From NCBI GenBank assembly GCA_947095535.1, contig OX352773.1:88384670-88448669 (forward strand): a stretch of DNA of 64,000 nucleotides. Reading direction: 5' to 3'. Position 1 is the stretch's first letter, and each line of letters begins with the position of its first letter. Origin of the DNA: Poecilobothrus nobilitatus (taxonomy: Eukaryota; Arthropoda; Insecta; Diptera; Dolichopodidae). The translations under genes were made by a program, and so were the position numbers. The notes under the pieces were generated by a model. It saw only the letters and a program-made list of their open reading frames with translations, did no database searches and was not told the DNA's origin. Of the stretch, positions 50,985 to 62,542 are shown in pieces.

Positions 50985-52571
50985 ATGAAAACGGAAATAT
51001 TAGATAAAATTTGTTGCTTTTTAGCAGAATTAATTGGTACAGCCCTTTTAGTATTTTTGGGTTGTATGGGATGTATTAAATATGGAAATTTAGAAAATAA
51101 TCATTTACAAATGGTTATTAATTTTGGTTTAACAATTATGATTATAGTTCAAATATTCGGTTGTGTATCTGGATCACATATTAATCCAGCTGTAACCGCA
51201 GCTGCTTATGTGTAAGTATATTTTAATAAAAAAAAAAAATATAAGATAATAAAATCTAAATAAATTACTATGTTAAAAAATATATTAATATTTTAAACAT
51301 GTAGATATAACAATTAATTTGATAATCGTTATAAATGAAAACTATATAGAAAGTTTTTTGAATAATTTAATGAATTGTAATGAGAATACTGATTAAGTCA
51401 AGTTTTTTTTTTTTATGTAAAAATAATGTAGAAAAATTTATAAAAAAAAAATGCAGAAATCGTGCAAGGTAAACATTAGATATCTTGCATTGTTTTTTTT
51501 TTTCTTTAATTCCACGATTATAATTAATTTGTTTATTGTATATCTTTGAACTAAAATACTTTTTCGACTAAAGCTTTTCAAATTAAAAAATTCGAAACTT
51601 TTTTTTTTTTAAGTAGAAACAGAAACTTTTTAAACATACCTAATTGAATGAAACATTTAATTAAGTAATGTTAATTTTTAACAAAATCTTAAAAATTTTA
51701 AAGGAAATAATTCTTGAAACATTATTGTGTTCTAAGATTATATATTAGATTGCTCTGTTTTTGAAGGCAAAAAAAAAATTGTTAATTGTAAATTTTGCAA
51801 TTGGTTGTTAGTTGGTTGTGACTTGAAGTGCAAGAGATTAAACACTGAATTAAGATAATAATATTAAGATTAAATATTTAAATATTATATAAATAATTTT
51901 TTATTTTTTTATATTTATTGCATATATTATTTGTAAAAATGAATACAGTTATAAATTGTTAACATGGCAAATGGCAATTGTGTATTTTGTTGGACAAATG
52001 TTAGGTGGATTTATTGGTTTTGGTTTATTAAAAGCAATGGTACCAAATGAAGCAATTTTTCCAAATAATTCAACTGAACCAGGATTATGTACAACAGTAC
52101 CACGATCAGATTTACATCCTGCTCAAGCTGTAGCAATTGAATTTATGGTAACATCATGTTTAATATTAGTTGTTTGTGCTGTATGGGATCCACGTAATGC
52201 TAAATATCATGATTCGGTAACAATTCGTTTTGGTTTAGCTGTTGCGGCTTTAGCTTGTGCAGCTGTAAGTTAAATTTATTTTTTTTTTGTTTCAAATTAC
52301 ATATTTAAATTATTTACATTTTTAATTTTAATTAAAATTTTTTTTTTATTAGGGTCCATTCACTGGTGGTAGTATGAATCCAGCTCGTTCATTTGGACCA
52401 GCATTGTGGAATTGGCATTTTAAACATCATTGGGTATATTGGGTTGGTCCATTATCAGCTGGTTTCTTATCATCAATTGGTTATAGAATGGTATTCTATC
52501 GTGAAGTGCAAGAACCTGAATATAAAAAACCAACAAAAGAAGAAATTCCTTTGGCGATTGCTACTCATTAA
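50985..52571 (+). CDS. Aquaporin A, entomoglyceroporin-type (MIP family)
   Basis: Six-helix membrane channel for water or small solutes. Exons 50985-51211 (acceptor at 50982), 51949-52264 and 52353-52571; introns 737 and 88 bp, GT-AG, phases 2 and 0; 253 residues. TM1 carries AELIGTALLVFLGC; the first NPA box, SGSHINPAVT, is at residues 67-69; TM3 starts after exon 2 begins; TM4 lies near residues 135-155; TM5 is at 170-182; the second box, GGSMNPARSFGPALWN, is at 190-192; TM6 follows. By spacing from the NPA boxes, the aromatic/arginine filter is Phe47, Ala178, Gly187, Arg193. Ala in place of the usual His is the change reported for insect entomoglyceroporins, which pass glycerol and urea. 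The ATG two bases after an acceptor is the first in frame with a family-like N-terminus. Tandem partner at 60625. Confidence 0.92.
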
Positions 52572-54639
52572 AAATATAAAAATAACAAAAAGAATATTCT
52601 CAAAAAAAAAATAAATAAGTCTACTTATATCACATATTTATATATAAATATTAAAATAGTTAATTTTTTAATATATTAAAGAAGTTAACAAACAATCAAC
52701 AAACAAAAATAAACAAACGAAAAACAAAATAAACATTTATTTAAGAATAAAAAAAATTATTTTAATTTACAATTTAATATACATTTTTATATAATACATA
52801 TACATGTATGTACATAGTTATTTAAAAAAGTATGTACTGAAATTTTTTTTTATTTTTTTTTTAAACAAAAATGTTGAAAAAACTCAATTGTTAAAATTAT
52901 TGTTAAAAAATAGAATATAAAAAAAAAACAAGCAACAAAATTAAGTAAAACTAAATAAATTTAAGAAAATAACAAAGCTATCTTATTTATTTTGTGTTAC
53001 AGCCAAAGTTAAACCTTAAAATCTTTTTCAATATTCATTTCGAAAAAAATCAATGCAGAGATTTCTCATAGAAAATAAATACGCCATAAAGTATGCTTTT
53101 ATTTTTTAATTTGTTTTAACTTTTTTTTTTACAGATACATTTTTTTATTGTAAGGAAAATTACTGCAAAATTAAATTTTCTTATTAAATCCCTTTTACTA
53201 GCAAATAAAATATAAATATATAATATAAAGATAATAAATAACAACCTATAATGGCCTTTAGTAGCCGATCGTTTAATAATATTGCATTATCCAATATTGC
53301 ATTTAGAACTATTGCATTAATAATGTGGTATGTAATACATAGTAAGTAAATAATTAGGTTGGTAGATAATTGACTTTATATATATGTAGATATTAATATA
53401 GTATCTCTTCTACAATTTAAAATATTTCAATTATTAAAGTAATATCATTATATTATTTTGCAATTTAAATTTCTTTCAAAACCTTGTGTGCATGTGTGTT
53501 TTATTCTCAATAAAAATTTAATCACTGACTTAATTTTTAAGAACATACCTAAGATAAAAGATAATTTCATATTTTTTAAAAGATAAATTTTAAAAACGTC
53601 TTATCATGACGTACACTAATAAAACGAAAAAGGGCAACAACAACAAAATTTAAAAAAGTGCAAAAATTTTTTCTTTTTACAAAATAATTAAAAATTTTTA
53701 ATATATTAATTTAATTAGGGTATCTGTATGTATCTGTACACAATAATGCAAATAATCATAAAAATTTAATTTAAGTATTTCCAGTTTAATAATTAGATTT
53801 ATAGAGCATTGAATTAATGTACTTTTTATAGGTTATCGTTATATTATACATAACCAATTCTCTGTTTGGCATTCGCAGGTATTCGTTTTTAGATTTTAAA
53901 ACCTTATATTACATGCAAAACATTAAAAATTATTAAAACAAACGAAAGCTCATTAGAAATTATACGCATTAAAGTTTAAGAGCTTCGAAATCCCATTGAA
54001 TCATATTGTAATCAACACATCGAAAAACAAGATTTGATATAAAATAAAATTGAACTGCACAGCAAAGACTATCTAAAAATTCGTACAAACTACCAAGGCT
54101 TCCAAAGGACGTAAAGTAGAAAATTATAATCATTTAATTCATATTCGTTTATATTCGAATTTTGAATATGATATTATATAATATATAGAAACTTTTAAAA
54201 TGTTGCATGATGAAGTGTTTCTTCGACTTTCAGTTATCTATACACTTCTTTCTTGCGATTCAAGAGGTTTAATCTGCTTTTTTATTATCATATAATCCCA
54301 AAAATAAAAATCCAGTAAAACAATGTATAAATTTTATTTGTATCATAATTAAATTAACTTCTATTTCTATTTTTAGCGAATCATATCATATACACATTAA
54401 TTTTTAATAATATTAATTTAATATCTTTAAAACAACTGGAAACATTTTGTAGACAATACGTTAACAAAAATTTTTTAGATAATTATAAAAATAATTGTTT
54501 ATTTTTTTGAAACTTTAATATAACTTTTCTTTTTTGATGAAATTAACATAAAATTTATTCCCCGTTATTAATTTTAAAGTTCACAAGAGAATGGTAAAAG
54601 AAAATTAAAACGAAAAAATGGAATTTGTGTTATAATAAA
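52572..54639. other. AT-rich spacer downstream of aquaporin A
   Basis: AATAAA at about 52610, some 40 bases after the stop, is a possible poly(A) signal. A small ATTGCATT triplication lies near 53278-53320. No gene seen. Confidence 0.4.
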
Positions 54640-55465
54640 AAATCTGATATAAAAATCACCAGTCCGATTACAATCAAATTTTGCAGAAACATTTTTAGCA
54701 GCCTGGAAGGAGTTATAGGCCATATCCCTTTGCTGTTCATTAACTGATTGCGGCCCAAGAGCCTTTTTTTTGGTATTTTCATTATCCTGCCTAAACGGTT
54801 TGATCGATCTAATTTTAAGTTTGCACAAATGTTGTTCTTGGATTTAGGGGTGCACCAACAAAATTGTTGCATTAACTGGATTTTATATGGTGGTTTTGTG
54901 GTCTGAAAAAAGCCTGAAACAAATTTTTATTAAGATCTGATAATCTGATTGATTTGGAAATTTGCAAACATTTTGCACGTTAGCAGGAAAACTCACTAAG
55001 TTAATTTGGTTACGATCCATTAACCCGTTTCGGCACCAGGACTCCATCAAGTTTTTTTAATTCCTTTGTTGTCACGCTTGATCGGTTTGTCAATTGAGTT
55101 GAAGATTTACAAAAGTGTAGCTCTTCGCACCGCAGAAGCTCACTCAGTTGATTTGGTCACGATCCATTAACCCGTTTTGGCACCAGCGCTCAATGAAGTT
55201 TTTTAATCTCTTTGTTGTCACGCTTAAACGGTTTAACCAATTGAGTTAAAAACTTGCAACAGCTACCTTTTTACCACAGAAACTTAATGAGTTGATTTAG
55301 TTACGATACATTAACCCATTTCAGTATCAGGCCTCAATGAAATTTTTAATTTTTTTGAAAATGTTGTCGTGCGGTTTGACCAATTGAAAATTGGCACAAG
55401 TATTCCACTATAAGACAGAAACTCATTCAATTATTTCTGCCATGATACATTAACCCATTTCGGCA
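54640..55465. repeat. Satellite-like tandem array, 130-147-bp period, about six units
   Basis: The anchor CATTAACCCGTTTYGGCACC (or CATTAACTG in the first two) recurs at about 54739, 54870, 55017, 55164, 55308 and 55448. Each unit also carries ACTCA.T.AGTT.ATTTGGT, TGTTGTCACGCTT, CGGTTTG.CCAATTGAGTT and a CACAAG-like block. The outer units are most diverged and the 55017-55307 pair is closest. Non-coding apart from chance frames. It lies between the two aquaporin paralogues. Confidence 0.8.
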
Positions 55466-56084
55466 CAAAAAAAATATTTGTTCCTAATTTTTGTATTGTT
55501 ATTATTATTAAAAAATATTTCCAATACTCTTTACTTTTGTTTATATTGCTCTTGATATTCCATAAAAAGCAATGTAATGTAAATTTTAATGTAAATTTTT
55601 AAATTTAAAATAAATTTAAATATATAATAGTAATTAAAATAACCTAATTAAGTATCTTAAGCATACACTGTGTTTGAGTTTTAACAACATAACAATTTCG
55701 GCCGTTATTAAAAAAACAGAAATAATCTTCTCCATACGACAATCATCATTCAGGAATGCATTACTAACATGTGGTGTACCTATATAAGATGTATACATAC
55801 GTGTAATGTATTTCTCAAAAAATATCATTGAAATATGTACATTATGTATAATGTATACGTATGTTTAAAAATACTATAAACGCAATCAATTAAATTAGAA
55901 AATATATTCACAATTCTGTACAGTATTTAATCAAAAATGAGTACATACATATTTAAAGAACAGAAAATCTTACATTCTTGTACATCCATATACAGTTCTT
56001 ACACATATTTTTAGCCTTATTTAATTTCAATTTGAAAATATAATTATGGATTAGAAAAAGTTAACGTAAAAAAATTCTGGTTGA
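55466..56084. other. AT-rich intergenic stretch, no gene seen
   Basis: No recognisable coding, RNA or mobile sequence. Confidence 0.4.
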
Positions 56085-56345
56085 TTTATAAAGGTAAAAA
56101 ACAATCCTGTCTTTTTTATATTCAGAATATGATAAAAAGAACCTGAGACGCTCACAAAAGACGCTCTTTCAAAATTTGAAGAGGTGTAGGTGCTGTAGGA
56201 GCTGTAACGGTGAGGCTACATAAAAAGTTGTTCTACAACATTGCTTTCTTAAGAGACCTATGCATGGCTAATATTTCATTGCTCTTTATTAAACAGTATA
56301 TAAGTTTTATAAACAGACGGACGGACAGAGTGAAACTAATAGCAA
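56085..56345 (-). mobile_element. Hairpin/GTCCGTC repeat family, minus-strand copy
   Basis: On the minus strand from 56330: AGTTTCACTCTGTCCGTCCG, ACTTATATACTG, GTAGAACAACTTTTTATGTA and GCCTCACCGTTACAGCTCC (to about 56200), the same order as at 10475-10615. It ends where the body would begin, so it is a 5' fragment. Confidence 0.65.
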
Positions 56346-57551
56346 ATTTTTCCAAAAGTGCTTAAAAGAATAATTCATAAAACATGAAGAGACATTACTG
56401 ACGAAAAAAAATGTTTTAGATTATGGTTTATAATTGCTATGCGATTTTATGTTTCTTCGCCCTTTTATTATACTCAATAGATTACTGATTCCTTTAAAGA
56501 TTTTTTGTAAACCAATTGTCTCTAATTCTTCGCTCTGTTTATTCAATTTGTTAAAAAAAAATTTAATGAAATGTAATTAAATGATATTAATTACATATAT
56601 GTAATAAAAATTAAAATATTAACTACCAGCATCTGTAAATGCATAATAATAATTTAACTATATTAATTAAATTATATATACTAAGGCAAAACTAAAGGTT
56701 TTTTTTTTTTTATTGAAAAATTCAAAAAAGTGCAAAGCACTTGTGGAGAATTTTATATTTATAATATAACTTACTTAAATACTATTATTACACTTGATCC
56801 AAATCCTAACGCAAAATTAAAGGTTAATAATTTATTATTTAATAAAGCCAACAAAATACTCCGGTTTTTCTTGCTAGTATTAAATAATTTAGACGTTCAC
56901 TGAACTTAACTTCTTATAATCCATAAAATAAATTTAATAAGTTTTATTACGGGTAGAGTATTTAATAATATTACAATATTACAATTATTTACGATATTAT
57001 AAATTTATAAAAATTTTAAATGCATATTATGAAAATTTCTTAATTTGTGTTTTTTTTTTTATTCTTCAAAAATAAGTGGATATTAAAAAAATTCTTGGAG
57101 AAAATATTTTAATAAATTTTCATATAATGTAACAATTTCAAAACAAAGAGTTAATGAAAAGTTTATTTCTAATAGGTTTATTCTGATTTCCCAATAAAAA
57201 TGATTGAAAAAATCACCTTTTATGTTTATTCTATAATTGCATTTTAAATTCTATATGGTTTTATTATTTAAATTTAAACTGAAAGACATTAACAAACTAC
57301 ATACATATTTTATTATACTAGAAAAAATCACGTTATCAGATGCCATTATTTTAAAAAATTTTTGAAAAACTTGTATTTATTCAACATAAACGTCAAATTA
57401 ATACCGCTGTATTTCATACCATATAATATATGTATATATTATAACATAACATACAACAACCATACATTGGTATGAAAATTAAAAGAAAAGCTCAAGATAA
57501 ATCTTAATGTTTCTTATCTTTGGTTCTAACCCATTATAATATAAGAAAATA
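56346..57551. other. AT-rich intergenic stretch, no gene seen
   Basis: No coding, RNA or mobile sequence recognised up to the hAT target site. Confidence 0.4.
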
Positions 57552-58232
57552 TATTATATCAGGGCCGGTCCTTCTATATTTGCAAGTTGTACAGTTGCAC
57601 AGAGCGCCATATAAATAGGACGCTAAAAAAAACTCTTTTTTTTCTGTATACATTTTTAGCAAAATATTATCAAAGAGAAACTTTTACATTTCTACCTGTT
57701 TTTTTTTTCTACCTACCCAAATATAAGCATATTAAACCATATAACATACACATATGTAGCTTTCGCACTATATATTATGCATATAATAATAGAAATAACT
57801 ATTTTACTATTAATATATAGATATGTACGTAAACAGTTTACATATATACATATATTATATATTTATGGACCTATAATCTATATTTTTATTACAATATTAT
57901 TAAATTCTATATACACACATTCATATATAATAATATATTAAAAAACACAAATGTATAATTTTTGTTTGGTTGGATAATATTTATATATGTTTGTACATAT
58001 GTATGTAATTCTAATTCAATTTTAATATATTTTATCTTTATTATTATTTCAAATGCAAATTTTAAATCAACTAGAAACGCTTTCTTCACAACTACAAATA
58101 CTCTACAAAACATATTGAAATTAAATGAACCTAAAAATAATATACAATTATACAAAATACATCATACGAATAAAATTCAATATAAGCCAGACACGAATGT
58201 GCAGAAAAAAAACTTGCACAAAAGTCAAATAA

Positions 58233-58291
58233 TATCATAAAGAAACTATAATACTATAAATAGTATGTATAAGTATAGTTTCTTTATGATA
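58233..58291. repeat. Perfect 18-bp inverted repeat inside the hAT element
   Basis: TATCATAAAGAAACTATA at 58233-58250 and its exact reverse complement at 58274-58291. ATACTA and TAGTAT inside the loop can add a second short stem after a bulge. The fold resembles a small fold-back insertion; transcription is not shown by the sequence. Confidence 0.7.
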
Positions 58292-58770
58292 ACATTCTAT
58301 ATATTTCACTTATTAGAATTTGTATGTATTGTATTTTTTTTGTCGTAGCTTAATAGAAATTATAGGACGTCAATGTGCAGTAAATATCCTTGCATATTCT
58401 ATATTTTTTAATATGAAATTTAAGAAATAGGCAATAGTGAATATTGGATTAGTAAATGTGTTAGATAACTATACATTACAAACAGAGATGCAAACTAAAA
58501 GTTTTTTATATTTAGTGGTTTAATAGTAAATTCTATTTTTGTTTAAGTTTTGTTTTATATTTTAAAAGTTTGAATATTCGGTTATAGGTTTGGTTTTGTT
58601 TCATTATCAATTGATAAGACAAATTTATGTTATATTAATATTTTATTTTATGATAGGTACCTATAAAAAATTATTAATTAAGAAATAAAATAATTAATGA
58701 ACTAGGTACTAGGAATAACGAGATAACATTAAAAATGATAATAAAACAAAATAAATAAATTTATTTCAAA

Positions 58771-59276
58771 GTCTTAGATCAGGCTATTAGTTCTATTAAT
58801 GAAAGATTTGAGCTTCTTAGAGCTCACAATAAATTTTTTTTTAAGGCTTCTAACTTAAAAATTTTAAAAGAACTATGTGAAAAGGTAGATTCTACTTTGT
58901 CCTTTAATGAATCAAAAGATTTAAATGGTGAGGAGTTATGTAAAGAATTGTTAGTTTTATTGCCATTTGTCAAACCAAATCATACTAGTTTAGATGTTTT
59001 AAACTACATATTTCAATCAGGTTTCGATCTAATTTTTCCAAATTCTATAGCAACCATTAAAATTTTAAACACCTTACCAATAAGAGTAGCTTCAGTGGAA
59101 CGTAGTCAAAATTAAAATTAATCAAAACCTACTTAAGAACGACAATGACACAAAATAGACTGGTAGATATGTCAATTTTATCTATAGAAAAAGAATTAGT
59201 TGAAATCATTAGTTATTATGATGATCTTATTGAGGAATTCGTAAAGTTGAAAGCTAGGAAAGTTAGGTTTACTTAA
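58771..59276 (+). pseudogene. hAT transposase C-terminal dimerisation domain, frameshifted
   Basis: The frame from 58771 reads VLDQAISSINERFELL, then LNGEELCKELLVLLPF, LIFPNSIATIKILNTLPIRV and ASVERSQN, and stops at 59115. A one-base shift at about 59107 restores KLKLIKTYLRTTMTQNRL, SILSIEKELVEII and LIEEFVKLKARKV to a stop at 59274-59276. These are the TLPVTVASAERSFSKLKLIK and KAR blocks of the hAT family dimerisation domain found in ZMYM1-like transposases. With the shift and without the N-terminal two thirds it cannot make a working transposase. Confidence 0.88.
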
Positions 59277-59477
59277 ATTCTAATCATATTTGTGTAGGTT
59301 ATCTAGCAAAAGAGGAATAGACCTATTGGGGAAACCTCTGTAAAAAACCACCTAAAAAAAAGCCTACCTCACGGGTGACACGGAAACGGCTTATACCATT
59401 AATTGTAAGTTAAAGGAGCGAGATTTTTCAAAAGTGCACAGGGCGCCAAATTGGATAGGACCTGGCCTGTATCATAT

Positions 59478-60624
59478 TAGAATATTAATCTATCATATTA
59501 ATGGTTTTAATTGAAGGTGGTTTACATTGCTAAAAATCTAATACATCAATGGCATCTCTTTTGCTATAACATCAATTTTTCTATAATTAATCAAAAAAAA
59601 ATTTTTATAATGATTTTAACGAAAATTTCTTATTATAAATATTGAAAAATTATTGTTTTTAAATTTCTAGTTTTAAGGGACATCAAATTTTGGGTAAGCA
59701 ACTATGTCACAAAGCATATTGTCATCTTTCTTCAAAAAAGATTAATTAAGACAATTAAGTAATTATGATATTTTTATTTAATCATCTTTACTTTTTGTAC
59801 TATAGGATCAAATTTTAGTTGAAGTACAAGTATATTATAAATATTGAGTAACGCGTGAATTATAAAAATAAACTTTAATATTAACAGATTATAAGCAAAA
59901 ACTTATTATTTTTTTTTTTTCATTTAAATTATACTGATTAAGACATAAATAAAGTAAATTAGTTAGAATAAAAAACTAAGTTGTAAAATATAATATAGTA
60001 AATATGCTTTAATATAGAAAATGTTAATCATATAATTATAAAATAATTTGATTTTTTATTATTATTATTATTATTATTACAATATACATACATACATATA
60101 TTATATGTATATCTTAATAATGAATTCTTATATTATTGGTATTTACACATCCAATTTTTTAATCAAATATTTAATCTTTTTTTCTTTTATTGTAATTTAA
60201 AATTTTATTGATACTTAAATTTACTCTGTTTATACATATAAAAAAAAAAAAAAAAATTTCAAATTAATAACAAGTTAAATTAACCGAGAATAGCAGTTAT
60301 TCAATTACATTACTGATTAAAGGTAGTAGTAGTCGGACATTCAGATTCTTATCAAAAAAACATATAAAGGTATATGAAATAAGTATTTACAAATTATAAA
60401 AAATGATATCAAAATTAAAAAAAAAGCGTTACGATATGTCCCATATCAAATCAATTATTGCCTATTATTGCAATTAATATAAATTTAAAAAAAAACAAAA
60501 AAAAAATTTAAAAAAGTTTTTAGGCAACAAAAAAATTAAAATCAAATTTTTTGTTTTTTTGTAAATACATATTTATTTAAGTTTTGTTAAATTTTAAATT
60601 AAATAAATAAATTGTTTTTTAGAT
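59478..60624. other. Region upstream of aquaporin B, AT-rich
   Basis: Contains a TTA microsatellite at 60056-60079. It ends in a T-rich tract and AG at 60621-60622, so a leader exon upstream of the aquaporin start is likely but cannot be placed. No other gene seen. Confidence 0.4.
60056..60079. repeat. TTA trinucleotide microsatellite
   Basis: Eight ATT units about 550 bases upstream of the aquaporin B start. Confidence 0.85.
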
Positions 60625-61501
60625 ATGTTTAAAATGAAATTACCGATCTTAAGTTTTTTATTATGTTTTTTATCCGAATTTATTGGTACAGCAATTTTTG
60701 TTTTTTTCGGTTGTATGACTTCAATAAAATATGGAAATATTGAAAATAATAATTTTCAAGTATCATTTAATACTGGTCTTATAGTAATGGTTGTTATTCA
60801 AATATTTGGATGCGTTTCCGGTGGATATATTAATCCATCTATAACGGTAGCAGCTCTTGTGTAAGTTTATTTTTCTTTTATAGTTATTTCAAAAATTTTT
60901 AATATAAATCAAAAATAATATTTCTCTTTTTTTATTTTTAAGATATAAAATAATAACATGGCAAATGGCTATTGTGTATTTTTGTGCACAAATATTAGGT
61001 GGTATTATTGGTTTTGGCTTATTAAAAATTGTTATACCACATGAAGCATTCGATTCAACATCCAAAGTACCAATAAATTCATGTCTAACACTACCCAGAT
61101 CAGATTTACATCCCTTACAAGCAGTTGTAATTGAATTTATAATGACAATGATACTAATTTTATGTTGTTGTGGTTTATGGGATCCACGTAATTCAAAATA
61201 TCAAGAAACAGTGCCATTAAAAATTGGTTTAGTTATTGCTGCTTTAATTAATACAGCTGTATGTTTATCTAAAATTTGAATTTAAATAAGATATCAGTAT
61301 TTTTTTTAGGGTCCATTTACTGGTGGTAGCATGAATACAGCTCGTACATTTGGTCCAGCATTATGGAATTGGTATTTTGAATATAATTGGATATATTGGA
61401 TTTCACCATTATCAGCTGGATTTTTAACAGCTTTATTTTATAGATTTGTGTTTTACAAAGATTTAGAATTAAATCTAGAAGAAGACCGTTCTGCTAAATA
61501 A
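60625..61501 (+). CDS. Aquaporin B, divergent paralogue with altered NPA boxes
   Basis: Tandem paralogue of the gene at 50985. Exons 60625-60860, 60943-61258 and 61310-61501; introns of 82 and 51 bp with GT-AG ends and the same phases (2 and 0); exon 2 is 316 nt in both genes; 247 residues. TM1 has SEFIGTAIFVFFGC. The first box reads SGGYINPSIT (Asn70-Pro-Ser), and the usual His before it is Tyr. The second reads GGSMNTARTFGPALWN (Asn193-Thr-Ala). Filter positions by spacing are Thr50, Ile181, Gly190, Arg196, against Phe, Ala, Gly, Arg in the partner. TM4 is Cys-rich (LILCCCGLWDPRN). No stop or frameshift, so it appears functional, but the permeant solute cannot be predicted. An acceptor AG ends at 60622, two bases before the ATG, exactly as in paralogue A. 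Confidence 0.9.
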
Positions 61502-62542
61502 TATTTTGTTTATAAATATATATGTATGTATGTATGCATTATTTATTATTTATTGATTTTATAAAATTGTTCTATTATTTAAAAATTTAAGTATCTATAA
61601 AATTCTAAATATACATATGTAAGTTTTTATAATGATTTTGGTTAAATGAAAATATAAACATGATACATACGTATGTATGTTAAAATCAAAATTTTCAAAA
61701 TCAAAACAAAAAAACCTGACATTTTTTAAAAACTTTTCAAGAATTGAAAATGTAAACATGTTTCGATTTTGACAATTTGATTTTATTTATCTTTAAGAAA
61801 ATATTAAATTAAATTAACTTTTGCGTTTTTTGGCGTTTCTTGCGTTTTACACGTTTTGACGTTTGAAATCATTGAAATGTATTAGTTCTAGGAATGTACA
61901 GTACTTTTTAACTTTTGCGTTTTTTTTTTTTTGCATTTCACTTTCACGTCTCTTATAAATCAAGCTTTACTTAAAGTAATTTTTATCACAATATACCTAA
62001 ACTATAATTATAATCAAACATTAATCAGATACAACAAATCTAAAAAAAAATTAGTTTTGAAACAAAAAATAGCGATTATTTCAAAATACCTTTTAAAGTC
62101 AATTATGAATTAATTGCGAATATTTAAAGATTAATTTAATATACATATGTACTTATGTATGTATGTATGTATAAATATTCAAAGGTAAACAAGCACTTAT
62201 GTACTTGTCACATAAATTTATGAATACCTTATAATTAAAGTATTGTATTATAGTCAAATTTTCATAGTGAATTTTTGATAAGTCTAATCTGTATATTTTT
62301 AATTCATATAAGAATAGGTATATATGTACTTTTTTATATATGTATGTAAATATGTGAAACTTGTGCTTGTAGTTGAAGCTCTTTGACGTTTTGAAAGAAC
62401 AATCGAGACAAAATAAAAACTTATTTAGATAAAAATAGAATCCGTTTTTGGAGTTTTATTTTATAAATATAATACTTTTAAACTTAAAAAAAAATAAAAA
62501 TATCTTTATGTATAAAATACAATATATATGTGAAACTAGACA
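61502..62542. other. Spacer between convergent genes, AT-rich
   Basis: Holds the 3' UTR of aquaporin B on the left and that of the zinc-finger gene on the right. AATAAA on the minus strand at 62455-62460, about 85 bases past the zinc-finger stop, is a plausible poly(A) signal. TATG microsatellites lie near 61520 and 62156. No further gene seen. Confidence 0.45.

Larger units (their letters stand above)
57560..59469 (+). mobile_element. hAT transposon (ZMYM1-like group), internally deleted, 1.9 kb
   Basis: The left end CAGGGCCGGTCCT...GCACAGAGCGCC (57560-57609) is matched by the inverse of the right end, CAGGCCAGGTCCTATCC...GGCGCCCTGTGCAC (59469-59433). Flanking 8-bp direct repeats TATTATAT (57552-57559) and TATCATAT (59470-59477) differ at one base and fit the 8-bp target duplication of hAT elements. 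Only the C-terminal part of a transposase is present (58771-59276). The 1.1 kb before it is AT-rich with no transposase coding, so DNA-binding and catalytic parts are lost. It sits between the aquaporin paralogues. Confidence 0.85.

Noticed and set aside
54574..54872. 80-84-codon frames on the minus strand
   Set aside because: They fall inside the tandem array and are not maintained from unit to unit.
57907..58240. Overlapping 82- and 92-codon frames on opposite strands
   Set aside because: AT-biased, overlapping and without family features; they lie in the filler of the deleted hAT.
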